In this document: positions 1-8,483 of the stretch, piece by piece
How the letters are laid out: every line of letters begins with the position of its first letter
Numbering within the stretch: position 1 is the first letter of the stretch
NCBI GenBank assembly: GCA_964518955.1
Contig: CAZFHS010000027.1
Location: 1 to 64,000 of the forward strand
Origin: JBDGYW01 sp964518955
Lineage (GTDB): Bacteria; Gemmatimonadota; Gemmatimonadetes; Gemmatimonadales; GWC2-71-9
Length of the DNA: 64,000 bases
Reading direction: 5' to 3'
Notes under the pieces: generated by a model
Told to the model about the DNA's origin: nothing
Databases searched by the model: none
The model's input: the letters and a program-made list of their open reading frames with translations, nothing else
Position numbers and translations under genes: made by a program

Positions 1-262
1 TGTGGTCACGCATACACTCCACGAGCTTCGGCGAGATGATGCATGTCGCGCAGTCACCCGTAGGAAACGTCTTGTCCAGGCGTGCCATTCCCCCGCCGAT
101 GGACGCGCCCTCTTCGACGAGGTAGACGCGGAAACCTGCAGCCGACAGATCGAGCGAGGCTTGAATGCCCGCAACGCCGCCTCCGCATACGAGGACAGCA
201 CCTACTGGCTCTGGCGAGCCAGGTGCAGTGGGGGCAGGGACCGACCTGGGCCCGGCAGTCAC
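1..262 (-). CDS. hdrA: Heterodisulfide reductase subunit A-like flavoprotein (5' part only)
   Basis: The first 87 codons of an HdrA-type FAD/iron-sulfur protein are visible; the rest lies beyond the left edge. A Rossmann motif (GGGVAG) starts near residue 27 and is followed by the HdrA signature LDKTFPTGDCATCIISPK, which carries FAD-domain and cluster-binding cysteines. The GTG start overlaps the hdrB stop in a GTGA junction, so translation is probably coupled. The long N-terminal region that precedes the Rossmann fold in many methanogen HdrA proteins is absent, so this is a short form. HdrA houses the flavin that performs electron bifurcation in HdrABC complexes; that role here is inferred from family membership and from the neighbours HdrB, HdrC and MvhD. 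Confidence 0.9.
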   Translation of the reverse strand, partial: MTAGPRSVPAPTAPGSPEPVGAVLVCGGGVAGIQASLDLSAAGFRVYLVEEGASIGGGMARLDKTFPTGDCATCIISPKLVECMRDH

Positions 263-1155
263 GATTCCGCTCCCTTTTTGGCCACCGTGTTTGATGTGTG
301 TTTCTCTAGCAGAGGCGCAGCGCTGATCGTAAGTGCATTCAAACCCAGCTCCTCACTCGGTATTCCGAGCGCTAGGCCCAGAAGCTGCGTCAGGTACAGA
401 ATTGGTGTCTCCTCAACCTCGTTGTGCCGTTGAATCACGTCGCGTTGCCTGAGGTCGAGATTGACGTGACACATAGGGCACGCGAGAGCGAGGCAATCGG
501 CTCCCGCCGCTCGAGCCATCGACAGCAACCTCGCGGTGAGGCGTTCGACTGCGTCGGGTCGGCTCATGGAAAGGCCAGCGCCACAGCACTCCGTCTTGAA
601 AGGCCATTCGACTGCCGCAGCTCCAGCGCATTCCAGAAGTCGATCCATGCTAGTGGGATGATCTGCACTCTCGAAGGCGACGATCTCCGGAGGGCGCGAC
701 AACAAACATCCGTAGTAGCTCGCCGCTTTCAACCCGGACAGATGTACGCTCACACGATCTCGTATCGCGTCGGGTCCGACATGATTTGCTAGTACGTCGA
801 GTACGTGAACGACTTCGGCACTGCCATCGTACTCCCGTCCGGTGATCTTCTCCGCCCTCTCCCTCTCTTCCCTCTTCTCCCTCACCTTCCAATTCGCCGT
901 CCGTAGCCGAGAATAACACGACGCGCATGCGGTCATAATAGGCAAGCCCATTTCCGCCGCTTTCTGCAAATTCAGCACCGGAAGTGCAACTGCCAGTGAG
1001 GCATTGCTCACGTGCACTGGCGTCGATCCGCAGCATGTCCAATCCCGAATCTCGGCAAGGTCGATACCCAACGCCCCACACACTGCTCTGGTCGAGCGGT
1101 CGTAGTCCCAAGCTGTGGACTCTAGGCTGCAACCCGGGTAATACGCGTACTTCAC
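259..1155 (-). CDS. hdrB: Heterodisulfide reductase subunit B-like (two CCG domains)
   Basis: 298 residues. The N-terminal YYPGCSLESTA, a first CCG motif (DWTCCGS) with CxxC (ACASC), and a second CCG motif (TECCGAG) with CPMC form the complete cysteine set of the HdrB/CCG family, which holds the non-cubane clusters that act on disulfides or other terminal acceptors. A GTG start at 1155 was chosen because it overlaps the hdrC stop (GTGA) and because the family begins with this KYAYYPG segment; the longer open frame upstream only shadows hdrC. A Lys/Arg/Glu-rich stretch near residues 90-105 comes from a 29-base homopurine run and looks like an insertion. The natural substrate is unknown. Confidence 0.92.
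   Translation of the reverse strand: MKYAYYPGCSLESTAWDYDRSTRAVCGALGIDLAEIRDWTCCGSTPVHVSNASLAVALPVLNLQKAAEMGLPIMTACASCYSRLRTANWKVREKREERERAEKITGREYDGSAEVVHVLDVLANHVGPDAIRDRVSVHLSGLKAASYYGCLLSRPPEIVAFESADHPTSMDRLLECAGAAAVEWPFKTECCGAGLSMSRPDAVERLTARLLSMARAAGADCLALACPMCHVNLDLRQRDVIQRHNEVEETPILYLTQLLGLALGIPSEELGLNALTISAAPLLEKHTSNTVAKKGAES
855..883 (-). repeat. 29-base homopurine run inside hdrB
   Basis: Uninterrupted purines on the coding strand, encoding a charged Lys/Arg/Glu segment. It shares GAGAGGGAGAGG with the runs in the TRAP permease and lacZ-like genes. Confidence 0.65.
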
Positions 1156-1718
1156 CGCTTCTCTTCCTCTTCGATGCTCCGTTCGAACACCTGCCTCACA
1201 TCTGCCACGTTGCCACTCCTGCCCGGTATCGCAGACAGTTTGCCCTTGGAGACCATTGAGAGCGCCTTTTCGATATCGGTAAAGAGATCGAGAGTGCGCA
1301 GCTTGTAGTTGATGACTGTTCCCAATTCCCAAGCTCGTCCAAACCGTGCAACGCTGTCCAAAAACGCACTGCCGAAAGCGGTGCTCCGCTTGTTCGGGAT
1401 AGTGACCCCTCGCTCCACTGCCATCATCCGTAGCGTGTCCATCACTGCCGCAATGTCGATGTCCATCGGGCAGCGAGACGAGCACGCTTCGCACGAAGCG
1501 CAAAGCCAAATCGCCTCCGACTCCAACACCTCGAGCTCCGCACCAAGGAACAACAACCGCATCACCTGACTGGTGAGCACCTCCATCTCGGTGGCCACAG
1601 GGCAACCGGTGGAGCATTTGTGGCATTGGAAACAGGCTGAAACCGACGTACCACTCCGTCTTTCGACTTCGCGCAAGAAGGTGTCGTCGTTCCAGGTGAT
1701 TCTCTCAGCCACAATCAA
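1152..1718 (-). CDS. hdrC: Heterodisulfide reductase subunit C-like ferredoxin protein
   Basis: 188 residues with two [4Fe-4S] motifs, CFQCHKCSTGCP near residue 29 and CASCEACSSRCP near residue 73, as in HdrC, which passes electrons from HdrA to HdrB. The start is a TTG at 1718 that overlaps the preceding stop (TTGA); a GTG six bases further in is an alternative. Its stop overlaps the hdrB start. The order hdrC-hdrB-hdrA, with 4-base overlaps, indicates one translationally coupled complex. No membrane segment is seen, so a cytoplasmic complex is expected. Confidence 0.92.
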   Translation of the reverse strand: MIVAERITWNDDTFLREVERRSGTSVSACFQCHKCSTGCPVATEMEVLTSQVMRLLFLGAELEVLESEAIWLCASCEACSSRCPMDIDIAAVMDTLRMMAVERGVTIPNKRSTAFGSAFLDSVARFGRAWELGTVINYKLRTLDLFTDIEKALSMVSKGKLSAIPGRSGNVADVRQVFERSIEEEEKR

Positions 1719-4489
1719 TCTCCCAGAGCCTCGAGCTCGGCCTCGACCTCTTCATCCTGCCCGGGTGCGACTTTCGTGTAGACGTCCTGGGGTGCTCGCA
1801 CCGCACCGTCAACAGTCAACAGATCTTCCAGGACCCTGATACCGAACAACCGTTCGTTCTCCTCGAGATACGGAAGAATCAGATTCCAGTCACTGTCGGT
1901 GAGACGCAAATACGCTCCGTTGTTGAGCTGATCCTCTACGAGCGTTCGATGCGGATCGCGCACGTATATCGCTCCTCCCGACGCAAGCGACAGGAGATTC
2001 CCACCAGGGTAAGGCATCTCCAACGGCACGACGTTTTCCTGATCGTCGAACCCGAGGCCGTTGACTATGGCGAAGCCTCCGCCTTTGAGCGGGTCACCCG
2101 CCATGAACGACTCTGCAAGGAAGTCGAGCGCCGTACCGTTGATGACAACCCTGGGCGACCCAACCGAGTTTATCATCGGCCGACCGGCGACATTGCCGAG
2201 TACGTAAATCTCTCCACCCTTCGAGCCGTAGAGGAATGTCTGCCCCACGTCGCCGTACACGACGAGCTTGCCGCTCTTGGCGACCTGGCATACCTGATCC
2301 TGTGCGTTGCCGTGCACGTAGGTTTGGATCCCGTCCATGCCAGAAGCGAGGTAGTCGCCGGGGTTGTCGTAGCAATCGACACGCAGATCGTGTGTGGACG
2401 GCCCGAATCCGGCCGAGTGGAATCGCGTGCCGCGGGAATTGAAGTGGACCAGGTGATTCCATCCCAGCTCATAGGCTTTGACGCCTAACGAGGCATCACA
2501 CTCCGGCCCCTGCGGTTCAAAACCTGTGGCATCTATCAGCAAAGTCTTCTCGCCGTCAGCCGGAGGCCGTAGCGCTGCTCGCGTGTCTTTGGTTATGCGC
2601 ACGTATTCGCTGCCGGCGGCGCCATTACACAACGGCTGGATGGCGAAGATTTGCTCCAGACCTTCGCGGAGAATGCAGACAATGGAGCTCCGTTTCTTGT
2701 CTCCGGTCGGGTAGCGCCGATCGATGCAGTCGGTTAGTGCCTCTATGCCCAATCGCGGATTCGCCTCTGCGGTGCGCTTGGCGATCTCGTGCACGAAAGC
2801 TCTGAGGCGTTCGTACGGCATGGTCGAGACAGAGGTTTGTATGTACCCGGATAGCAACTCTGCCCCTCCTGCCTCCTCTGTCCCTGCCGCATCAGCGGTA
2901 TATGCCGCATACGCGGCTTCGGCGGAATACAGGTCACTCAACGGATCGATGATATACGCCGGATCGACTGCAATTCCATCCTCATCCCCTACCCATCCTC
3001 CCTCCCCTACAGCCCCCATTGCCTTCACAATCACCGCGACGTCCTCGGATCGCGACGGGGATTTTACGCCCTCACCAAGATCACAATGCTCCTGCCCCGC
3101 TGCGGTCCGTACTTGGTTTCCAAATTTGTCAGTGGTGCAGAGTGAGTAACCGCCGGTTTGTGCGTCGGGAGAGACCGTCATCAGAAACGCACCGCCGTCG
3201 TCATAGCTACCGCCCCTGGCGTTCCAGTATTTATCCGCGACCGGAGTGAAACGTGTATCCTCTGACGCAAGGCTGTGCAGGGTGGCATCAATGGCCTGCT
3301 TCTCCGAGCAAACCAGGCCGATAGACACTTCTCCCTCCTGGAGCGCAAATACTTGGGGACGAAGCATCGCCGTATCAGTGATGCCGACGAGCTGGAACTC
3401 CTTCGATTCGGCAAGGCTCCTAGCGATGATGAAGAACCACGGACCGTCCGGGGCAGCGTGCAGGTGCACAGCCTGGATCTGGCGGTAGATCTCCTGGCGC
3501 CGCTCCGAGAGGCGATCGAAGTCAAGCTCCGTCGTCGGCGCCAAAGCCTCGATGATGTACTCCATCGGATACTTGTAGACGCGGTTCATCAAGTCGAAGA
3601 GGAGAACCGCAACCTCAGTATCAGTCAAAAACATCGGGAAGACGTTGCGTTGAGCCAGGTACTCGGTCACCGAGTGGTAGTTCGCGAAATCACCGTTGTG
3701 AACCAGTGCCTCATTCATCCCGACGAACGGATGCGCGCCCCCAGGGTGCCACACCCGTCCTTTGGTTGGGTAGCGCTGATGCGCGATCCAGACGTGCGCC
3801 CTGACGTCCGGCATCTTGTAGTACTGGACTGTTGCTTCCGCATAACCCACGATCTTGAGAAGCAGCAGGTTGCGCGAGTGTGAAAGCACGAATGCCTGCT
3901 TTTCGCCGATCGATGAGTAAAACCGCTGGTTCAGTTTGACAGAGTTCTGATATAAAAACTCGTCTTCGATATCACGATCGGAGAGTCCGGCGAAGCCACG
4001 CTCTACGGCAAACTTGTCGAGGACGTCGGGTTTGACCCTGACGAAGTATCGTGCTACGTCGGGTGGCTGCACCTCGAGAAGCGGAACGTCACGATAATCG
4101 TCTACGGTGGGTACCAGGCTTCCCTCGTCGATGTCGAAGAACGGCTCAATGAATTCCCTCTCTACCTCACCTCTCGCATCTGGATCGAGCAGCGCAACCT
4201 GAAGGATGTAATCGTCATCGAGGACCTGGCGCGGCACACCCATGTCTTCCGGCACCAACCCGCATGCCGCAATGCCACCACCTTTGCCATTGCCGCGATT
4301 CCGCATCTGGATGGATGGTTCAAAAATGTGCTTGCCACCCACAGGAATGGTGCACGCGAATCCGGTTACCCCGCAGCCGCCCTCCGCCTCGTCGGATTTC
4401 GGGAACCAGTCCTCGTTCCGCTCGGGCCGCAGCGACTTCCGCGCCCTCAGAAACTCTGCCGCTCTGCCGTCCAACCCTCCCTTCCTCAC
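1715..4489 (-). CDS. Glutamate-synthase-like protein: class II glutamine amidotransferase fused to GXGXG domain
   Basis: 924 residues. The first part resembles the class II glutamine amidotransferase domain: Cys39 in EGGCGVTGFAC, then HQRYPTKG and the HPFVGMNEALVHNGD block. The C-terminal part (about residues 660-880) is the GXGXG beta-helix of glutamate synthase (GYGxxG-like repeats such as YVHGNAQDQ, YGDVGQTFLYGSKGGE and LGNVAGRP). In MgsAB (N-methylglutamate synthase) and GlxBC these domains are separate proteins; here they are fused, and the FMN domain is on neighbouring genes. Class II amidotransferases need Cys at the mature N-terminus, so a 38-residue propeptide would have to be removed, as in GltB. 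GTG start, GTGA overlap with the upstream gene. The substrate is unknown; the neighbours are HdrABC and MetF. Confidence 0.85.
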   Translation of the reverse strand: MRKGGLDGRAAEFLRARKSLRPERNEDWFPKSDEAEGGCGVTGFACTIPVGGKHIFEPSIQMRNRGNGKGGGIAACGLVPEDMGVPRQVLDDDYILQVALLDPDARGEVEREFIEPFFDIDEGSLVPTVDDYRDVPLLEVQPPDVARYFVRVKPDVLDKFAVERGFAGLSDRDIEDEFLYQNSVKLNQRFYSSIGEKQAFVLSHSRNLLLLKIVGYAEATVQYYKMPDVRAHVWIAHQRYPTKGRVWHPGGAHPFVGMNEALVHNGDFANYHSVTEYLAQRNVFPMFLTDTEVAVLLFDLMNRVYKYPMEYIIEALAPTTELDFDRLSERRQEIYRQIQAVHLHAAPDGPWFFIIARSLAESKEFQLVGITDTAMLRPQVFALQEGEVSIGLVCSEKQAIDATLHSLASEDTRFTPVADKYWNARGGSYDDGGAFLMTVSPDAQTGGYSLCTTDKFGNQVRTAAGQEHCDLGEGVKSPSRSEDVAVIVKAMGAVGEGGWVGDEDGIAVDPAYIIDPLSDLYSAEAAYAAYTADAAGTEEAGGAELLSGYIQTSVSTMPYERLRAFVHEIAKRTAEANPRLGIEALTDCIDRRYPTGDKKRSSIVCILREGLEQIFAIQPLCNGAAGSEYVRITKDTRAALRPPADGEKTLLIDATGFEPQGPECDASLGVKAYELGWNHLVHFNSRGTRFHSAGFGPSTHDLRVDCYDNPGDYLASGMDGIQTYVHGNAQDQVCQVAKSGKLVVYGDVGQTFLYGSKGGEIYVLGNVAGRPMINSVGSPRVVINGTALDFLAESFMAGDPLKGGGFAIVNGLGFDDQENVVPLEMPYPGGNLLSLASGGAIYVRDPHRTLVEDQLNNGAYLRLTDSDWNLILPYLEENERLFGIRVLEDLLTVDGAVRAPQDVYTKVAPGQDEEVEAELEALGD

Positions 4490-6066
4490 CTCTTCACCTC
4501 TGCCGCCTCTGCGCTGCCCTCATAATCGAGGTGGTAGAGAAGATCGGTCCGCCCCCTCAGCGCGGTTACCGACTCCAGCCCCAACCGATACAGAATATCC
4601 ACCAACATCTCACGCCAGGCATTGTACAAATTGACTATCCGCTGAGTGCACCACTCGGTGGTCACAAGCTCGAGCAGCTCAGAATCTGTGGTCGTGATAC
4701 CGCGAGAGCAGCCGCGGCCGCTCTCGCAACCACCGCAGTGCACGCACCCCACTGCGACGAGCTCTGCTGTTCCCGTCACGATGCCGTCGGCGCCAAGCGC
4801 GATTGCTTTGGCGATATCCGCCGGCGTGCGAAGTCCCCCGCTCGCGATCACCGTGACCTTGTCGCGAATTCCCTCATCCACCAGGAATTGGTGCACCTGG
4901 TTGATGGCATACTCTATAGGCATCGCGATGTTCTTCTTGGCCACATTGGGGGCTGCACCGGTACCGCCATAGCTTCCATCGAGGTGCACAATGTGAGCGC
5001 CTGCGTAGTAGGCTCCGACAGCAACCATGTCCACATCGGTTGGCGTCGACACTTTAGCAGATAGCAGCGCAGCCGGGTTCACGTGCGCGATCCAGTCCAG
5101 ATGTTTCCTGTGGTCTTCAACCGAGTAGACGCTGTGAAACGGGAAGGGGGAAAAAAGGGACGTTCCCTGAACAGCTTCGCGAAGCGCGGCGACTGCGGCA
5201 GTATTCTTGTCTCCCAGCAAATGACCGCCCAAGCCGGGCTTCGCCCCCTGTGCGTATTTGAACTCTACGATCGGAGCTCTCTTGATCGTGTCCTCGCGCA
5301 CGCCGAAGAGACCGGTCGCCACCTGCGTGATCATGTTGTCAGAGTAGGGAATGAACCGCTCGGGGTAGCCGCCTTCGCCGGTGCAGCTGAACGAGTTCCA
5401 TGCCTTCGCGGCGCGGACCTTGGCCAATAACACCCTTATGTTCGTAGATCCGAATGACATGCCGCCGCCGTACCACGGCACATCGATCTTTGTTTCGCGC
5501 CTACCATCGCCGCGCCGGTTGAGTATCAGCTCGGTGGAGATGTCCGATTTGCGCAAATCGACCGGCGGGTTATCCAGGAAGTGGAACCGCAGTCTGTCGA
5601 AGCCGCCGCCCGACTCGCCGATAGCGCTCTCCAGATGCGGTCGAGGCGGATAGCCAGTCTCAGCCATCTCCCAAGTGCTGACCATCAGGTCAGCCGTCCA
5701 ACGATAGTTGCCCAACGTCTCGAAGATCGGATTGTCACGAATGGAAATTGCCTGCGACGGACACGCGTCCACGCAGTAAGAATCGGAATTCGCACATTCG
5801 GGGCCGATACACCGGTAATCGAAAGGTGGAATCATCCGGTAGTAGCTGTCCTGGCGCACGTGCACGCCGTGCTGGCAGATCTCTGCGCACAGCCCACACT
5901 TGGCGCAGGTATCGTCGCGTGTGACGGAATATTTGCCGATCTCGTTCCTGAACCTTGGCGGCGCCGGCAGCACAGCTCTCGACACTTCTGTGAACGCGGG
6001 ATTGGCAACAAAGTCTTCGGCCGACTGGGCAGAGCTGGACGCGTCAGAACGGTGCACGGTCGTCAT
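4486..6066 (-). CDS. Ferredoxin/FMN-type glutamate synthase domain protein (GlxD/MgsC-like), apparently intact
   Basis: 526 residues. An N-terminal ferredoxin region (CAKCGLCAEICQ, CIGPECANSDSYCVDACP) precedes a glutamate synthase FMN/TIM-barrel domain with the conserved KYAQGAKPGLGGHL, LDGSYGGTGAAP and ASGGLRTPADIAKAIALGAD blocks, and a C-terminal CxxCxxCx5C cluster motif. This is the catalytic reductive half of archaeal-type glutamate synthases, of GlxD and of the N-methylglutamate synthase subunit MgsC. ATG start overlaps the preceding stop (ATGA). In this operon it should work with the amidotransferase/GXGXG protein encoded next. Whether the product is glutamate, N-methylglutamate or something else cannot be told from sequence. 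Confidence 0.88.
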   Translation of the reverse strand: MTTVHRSDASSSAQSAEDFVANPAFTEVSRAVLPAPPRFRNEIGKYSVTRDDTCAKCGLCAEICQHGVHVRQDSYYRMIPPFDYRCIGPECANSDSYCVDACPSQAISIRDNPIFETLGNYRWTADLMVSTWEMAETGYPPRPHLESAIGESGGGFDRLRFHFLDNPPVDLRKSDISTELILNRRGDGRRETKIDVPWYGGGMSFGSTNIRVLLAKVRAAKAWNSFSCTGEGGYPERFIPYSDNMITQVATGLFGVREDTIKRAPIVEFKYAQGAKPGLGGHLLGDKNTAAVAALREAVQGTSLFSPFPFHSVYSVEDHRKHLDWIAHVNPAALLSAKVSTPTDVDMVAVGAYYAGAHIVHLDGSYGGTGAAPNVAKKNIAMPIEYAINQVHQFLVDEGIRDKVTVIASGGLRTPADIAKAIALGADGIVTGTAELVAVGCVHCGGCESGRGCSRGITTTDSELLELVTTEWCTQRIVNLYNAWREMLVDILYRLGLESVTALRGRTDLLYHLDYEGSAEAAEVKR

Positions 6067-7472
6067 ACCTTTGCTCCGTCACTCGCCTTGCGTTTGCCGA
6101 ACAGACGTCCAAAGGTGTTTTCCTCGAGATCCTTGAAGAACATGCAGCGGCCGGTCTCGCCCCGCAGGCGCCTCGCTTCGCGAATCCCCATGGCACCCAT
6201 CATCTCGAGCAGCTGGTTGTGCCACGCACCCATGAGGTTGGCGATTCTTCGCACCGCATAGCCCTCATCAGCCTCTTCGAGCGCAATCTGGCATGGTTCC
6301 CCACGTTCACATTCGCCGCACAGCCTGCATTCGAGGGCCACCGCAAGCGGCAAGTCGATCGCCACGAGGTCCACGCCGCATAAGATCGCCTTGGCGACAT
6401 GCTCGGCCATCACAACACCGCCCGACGATATCAACGTGAGTTCATCACGGATGCCGTCTTTAGTGAGAGCCTGATGGACTTCCGGCAGGATGTCTCGCAT
6501 GTGGCGCGGCTTGGTTGGGCCCGCTTCTCGGCCGCCGGTATCGAATGCGAGGTTGATCACTTCCACGCCCTCGCCGGCGAGCTGTCTGGTTCTTTCGGCG
6601 ATCTCCGGCGTGACGGGAATGCGCACGCACACAATCCGTTCTGGCGCCTCTCGTTTGAGAGCCGACACAGTGCCGAGCACCTCAGGGCTGTCTGGCACAA
6701 AGACCATTGGCACTGCTGTCAACGCCGGTTTCTGGATCGAGGCCGGCGACTCCAACAACGGGATCACGTTGTTCAGGTCTACATCAGACAACCGTTCGAG
6801 GTCCGATTCGCGCAAGACTGCGAACGCGCCTATCTCGAGTGCCGCCTTAACAATCCACAACGGTACCAGGCCGCGATTGTGATGTGCGGGCAGTGCGTCG
6901 AATACAATGGGTAAGGGAGTCTCTAGAATTGGAGGCGACACGCTCTGGAGTTCGCCATCTTCGAATTCCAGATACGGGAGCTTCCGGCCTATGTCTACGC
7001 TGGTACTGATGTACTCGCGCCCGTGAATTCCGTCGCGCGTCGGACGGACGATCTCCGACATGTCGGTCCACATCGAGTCGAAACCGGGGCCGCTGAACGG
7101 GCCGCCGTACCCCGCACCTGATACCGGAATCCTCCCAGTCTCAGCCTGATACCAGGTGCTCAGTATCATATCCGAAACGAAATAGTCGTCACCCAGGCGC
7201 TTGAACTCGGGGTTCACGACCCTAGTGAGGATATTCTTGGTGCAGTTCTGAATGCAGGTGAGGCAACCTTTGCACTGATAGATGTAGTCGAGGTATCCGT
7301 TTTCATTGCGCAGACGCTCAGACTCGTCACCGTAGAACCCGTAGACACAAGATCGCTTAACACAGTTGTGACAGCTGGAACAGTCCTCTCTCCAATCGAC
7401 TATACCAAGCTTTCCCACCGGCCTCACCCTGGGCGGCGCGGGTTCGATGTGGATATGGTACTTGGCCGGCAC
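6063..7472 (-). CDS. Degenerate ferredoxin/FMN glutamate-synthase-like paralogue
   Basis: 469 residues, same layout as the next gene: ferredoxin motifs (CSSCHNCVKRSC, CKGCLTCIQNC), a barrel domain and a C-terminal CxxCxxCx5C motif (CRLCGECERGEPC). The central barrel has lost the GAKPGxGG and DGSYGGTGA blocks; only the late SSGGVVMAEHVAKAILCGVDLV strand is well kept. FMN or substrate binding is therefore doubtful, and a structural or electron-wiring role is possible. The GTG start lies two bases after the metF stop, and the stop overlaps the next start (ATGA). The reading frame is clean, so this is a diverged subunit and not a pseudogene. Confidence 0.8.
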   Translation of the reverse strand: MPAKYHIHIEPAPPRVRPVGKLGIVDWREDCSSCHNCVKRSCVYGFYGDESERLRNENGYLDYIYQCKGCLTCIQNCTKNILTRVVNPEFKRLGDDYFVSDMILSTWYQAETGRIPVSGAGYGGPFSGPGFDSMWTDMSEIVRPTRDGIHGREYISTSVDIGRKLPYLEFEDGELQSVSPPILETPLPIVFDALPAHHNRGLVPLWIVKAALEIGAFAVLRESDLERLSDVDLNNVIPLLESPASIQKPALTAVPMVFVPDSPEVLGTVSALKREAPERIVCVRIPVTPEIAERTRQLAGEGVEVINLAFDTGGREAGPTKPRHMRDILPEVHQALTKDGIRDELTLISSGGVVMAEHVAKAILCGVDLVAIDLPLAVALECRLCGECERGEPCQIALEEADEGYAVRRIANLMGAWHNQLLEMMGAMGIREARRLRGETGRCMFFKDLEENTFGRLFGKRKASDGAKV

Positions 7473-7474
7473 GT

Positions 7475-8398
7475 TCAGGCGATTCCCAGTTCGGATTGCT
7501 CGATGAGCGATAGTACGGCCTCATCGTTTCCATCACTTTCTATCGCGAATCCTCTAAGGCCAGGTGCCTGCGATAGCCGCTTCACTGTCTCGACTGCAAT
7601 TGCCACACCTTTCATCTGTTGTTCCGCATCGCTGGTCTTAGATGACAGACGTGCGAGCGTGGTTTGCGGAATCCTCGGAGACGGACGTGACGCCGCGCAA
7701 TTCTTCGCAACTTCCGCGTTTGTCAGCGGCCTTATTCCAGCTAGTATGGCCACCTTTTTATGAAGCCCGCGGGTGGTCACTTCCGCCCAGAAAGCCTCGA
7801 ATCGATCTAGGTCGAAGACCGGCTGTGTAATCACGAACGAAGCGCCGGCCTCGACTTTCTTGGCGAGCCGGATCGTTTGCATCTCCATTGGATCGGCGTG
7901 CTGGCTGATGGCAGCGCCTAGGCAGAAGGGCCCCGCTCCTTCGAAACGTTCCTCGCCTACCAGCGAGCCGTCGGTTGCGAGATTCGCATACGTCTGCAGC
8001 AGTTGGGTCGAGTCTAGATCGAAGACGTTTTTTGCGGATCTCGCAGGACCGAGTGTTTGGTGCGAGCCGGTAGTACAGAGGATGTTGCGGATGCCGAGTG
8101 CCTGAGCACCGAGACACTCGGACACCAAGGCGATCCGATTGCAGTCACGGGTAACGACGTGAAGAATTGGTTCGACGCACTCATTCAGTACGAGCGATGC
8201 TGCAGCAAGCGCCGACATCGCGGCGCCTTCTCTGTTATCGCTCACCCCCAGCGCGTCTACTTTGCCGGCGTAGAGTCTCGCCCGTTCGCGCACCAACGCA
8301 CCGTCGCCACTCTTGGGCGGTGAGATCTGCGCTACCAGAATCTGCGTTCCGGCATCGATCCGAGCTTTGAGATTCGACGTATCGTTCACCATCGTCAC
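7475..8398 (-). CDS. metF: Methylenetetrahydrofolate reductase-like protein (MetF family) with altered active site
   Basis: About 307 residues, the usual MetF length, covering the flavin TIM barrel. The family catalytic Glu (Glu28 of E. coli, before Pro-Pro) is Gln24 here (VAQISPP; codon CAG), and the flavin-site Asp (E. coli Asp120, RGD/TGD) is Ser in CTTGSH. The later Gln (Gln183 in E. coli) is kept in ITQPVFD. Start is GTG at 8398 or ATG at 8392. In acetogens MetF can sit in a complex with HdrABC and MvhD, which fits this operon. A separate MetV zinc-finger partner is not visible. Given the substitutions, standard reduction of methylene-THF to methyl-THF is uncertain. Confidence 0.85.
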   Translation of the reverse strand: MTMVNDTSNLKARIDAGTQILVAQISPPKSGDGALVRERARLYAGKVDALGVSDNREGAAMSALAAASLVLNECVEPILHVVTRDCNRIALVSECLGAQALGIRNILCTTGSHQTLGPARSAKNVFDLDSTQLLQTYANLATDGSLVGEERFEGAGPFCLGAAISQHADPMEMQTIRLAKKVEAGASFVITQPVFDLDRFEAFWAEVTTRGLHKKVAILAGIRPLTNAEVAKNCAASRPSPRIPQTTLARLSSKTSDAEQQMKGVAIAVETVKRLSQAPGLRGFAIESDGNDEAVLSLIEQSELGIA

Positions 8399-8483
8399 GA
8401 ACTCGAGTAGAGGTTGGGGTCGGAAGTTTGATTTTGGAGACTCGGCGCCACCGAGCCGGCGACCCGGGAGATGATCTTATCGC

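Noticed and set aside
1156..1626. Long N-terminal extension of the hdrB frame
   Set aside because: It overlaps hdrC in another frame, and the GTG at 1155 fits the operon overlap and the family start.
1715..7472. Plain glutamate synthase assignment for the three GltB-like genes
   Set aside because: The domains are split and fused in an unusual way, one FMN subunit is degenerate, and the operon contains Hdr and MetF; a firm product cannot be named.
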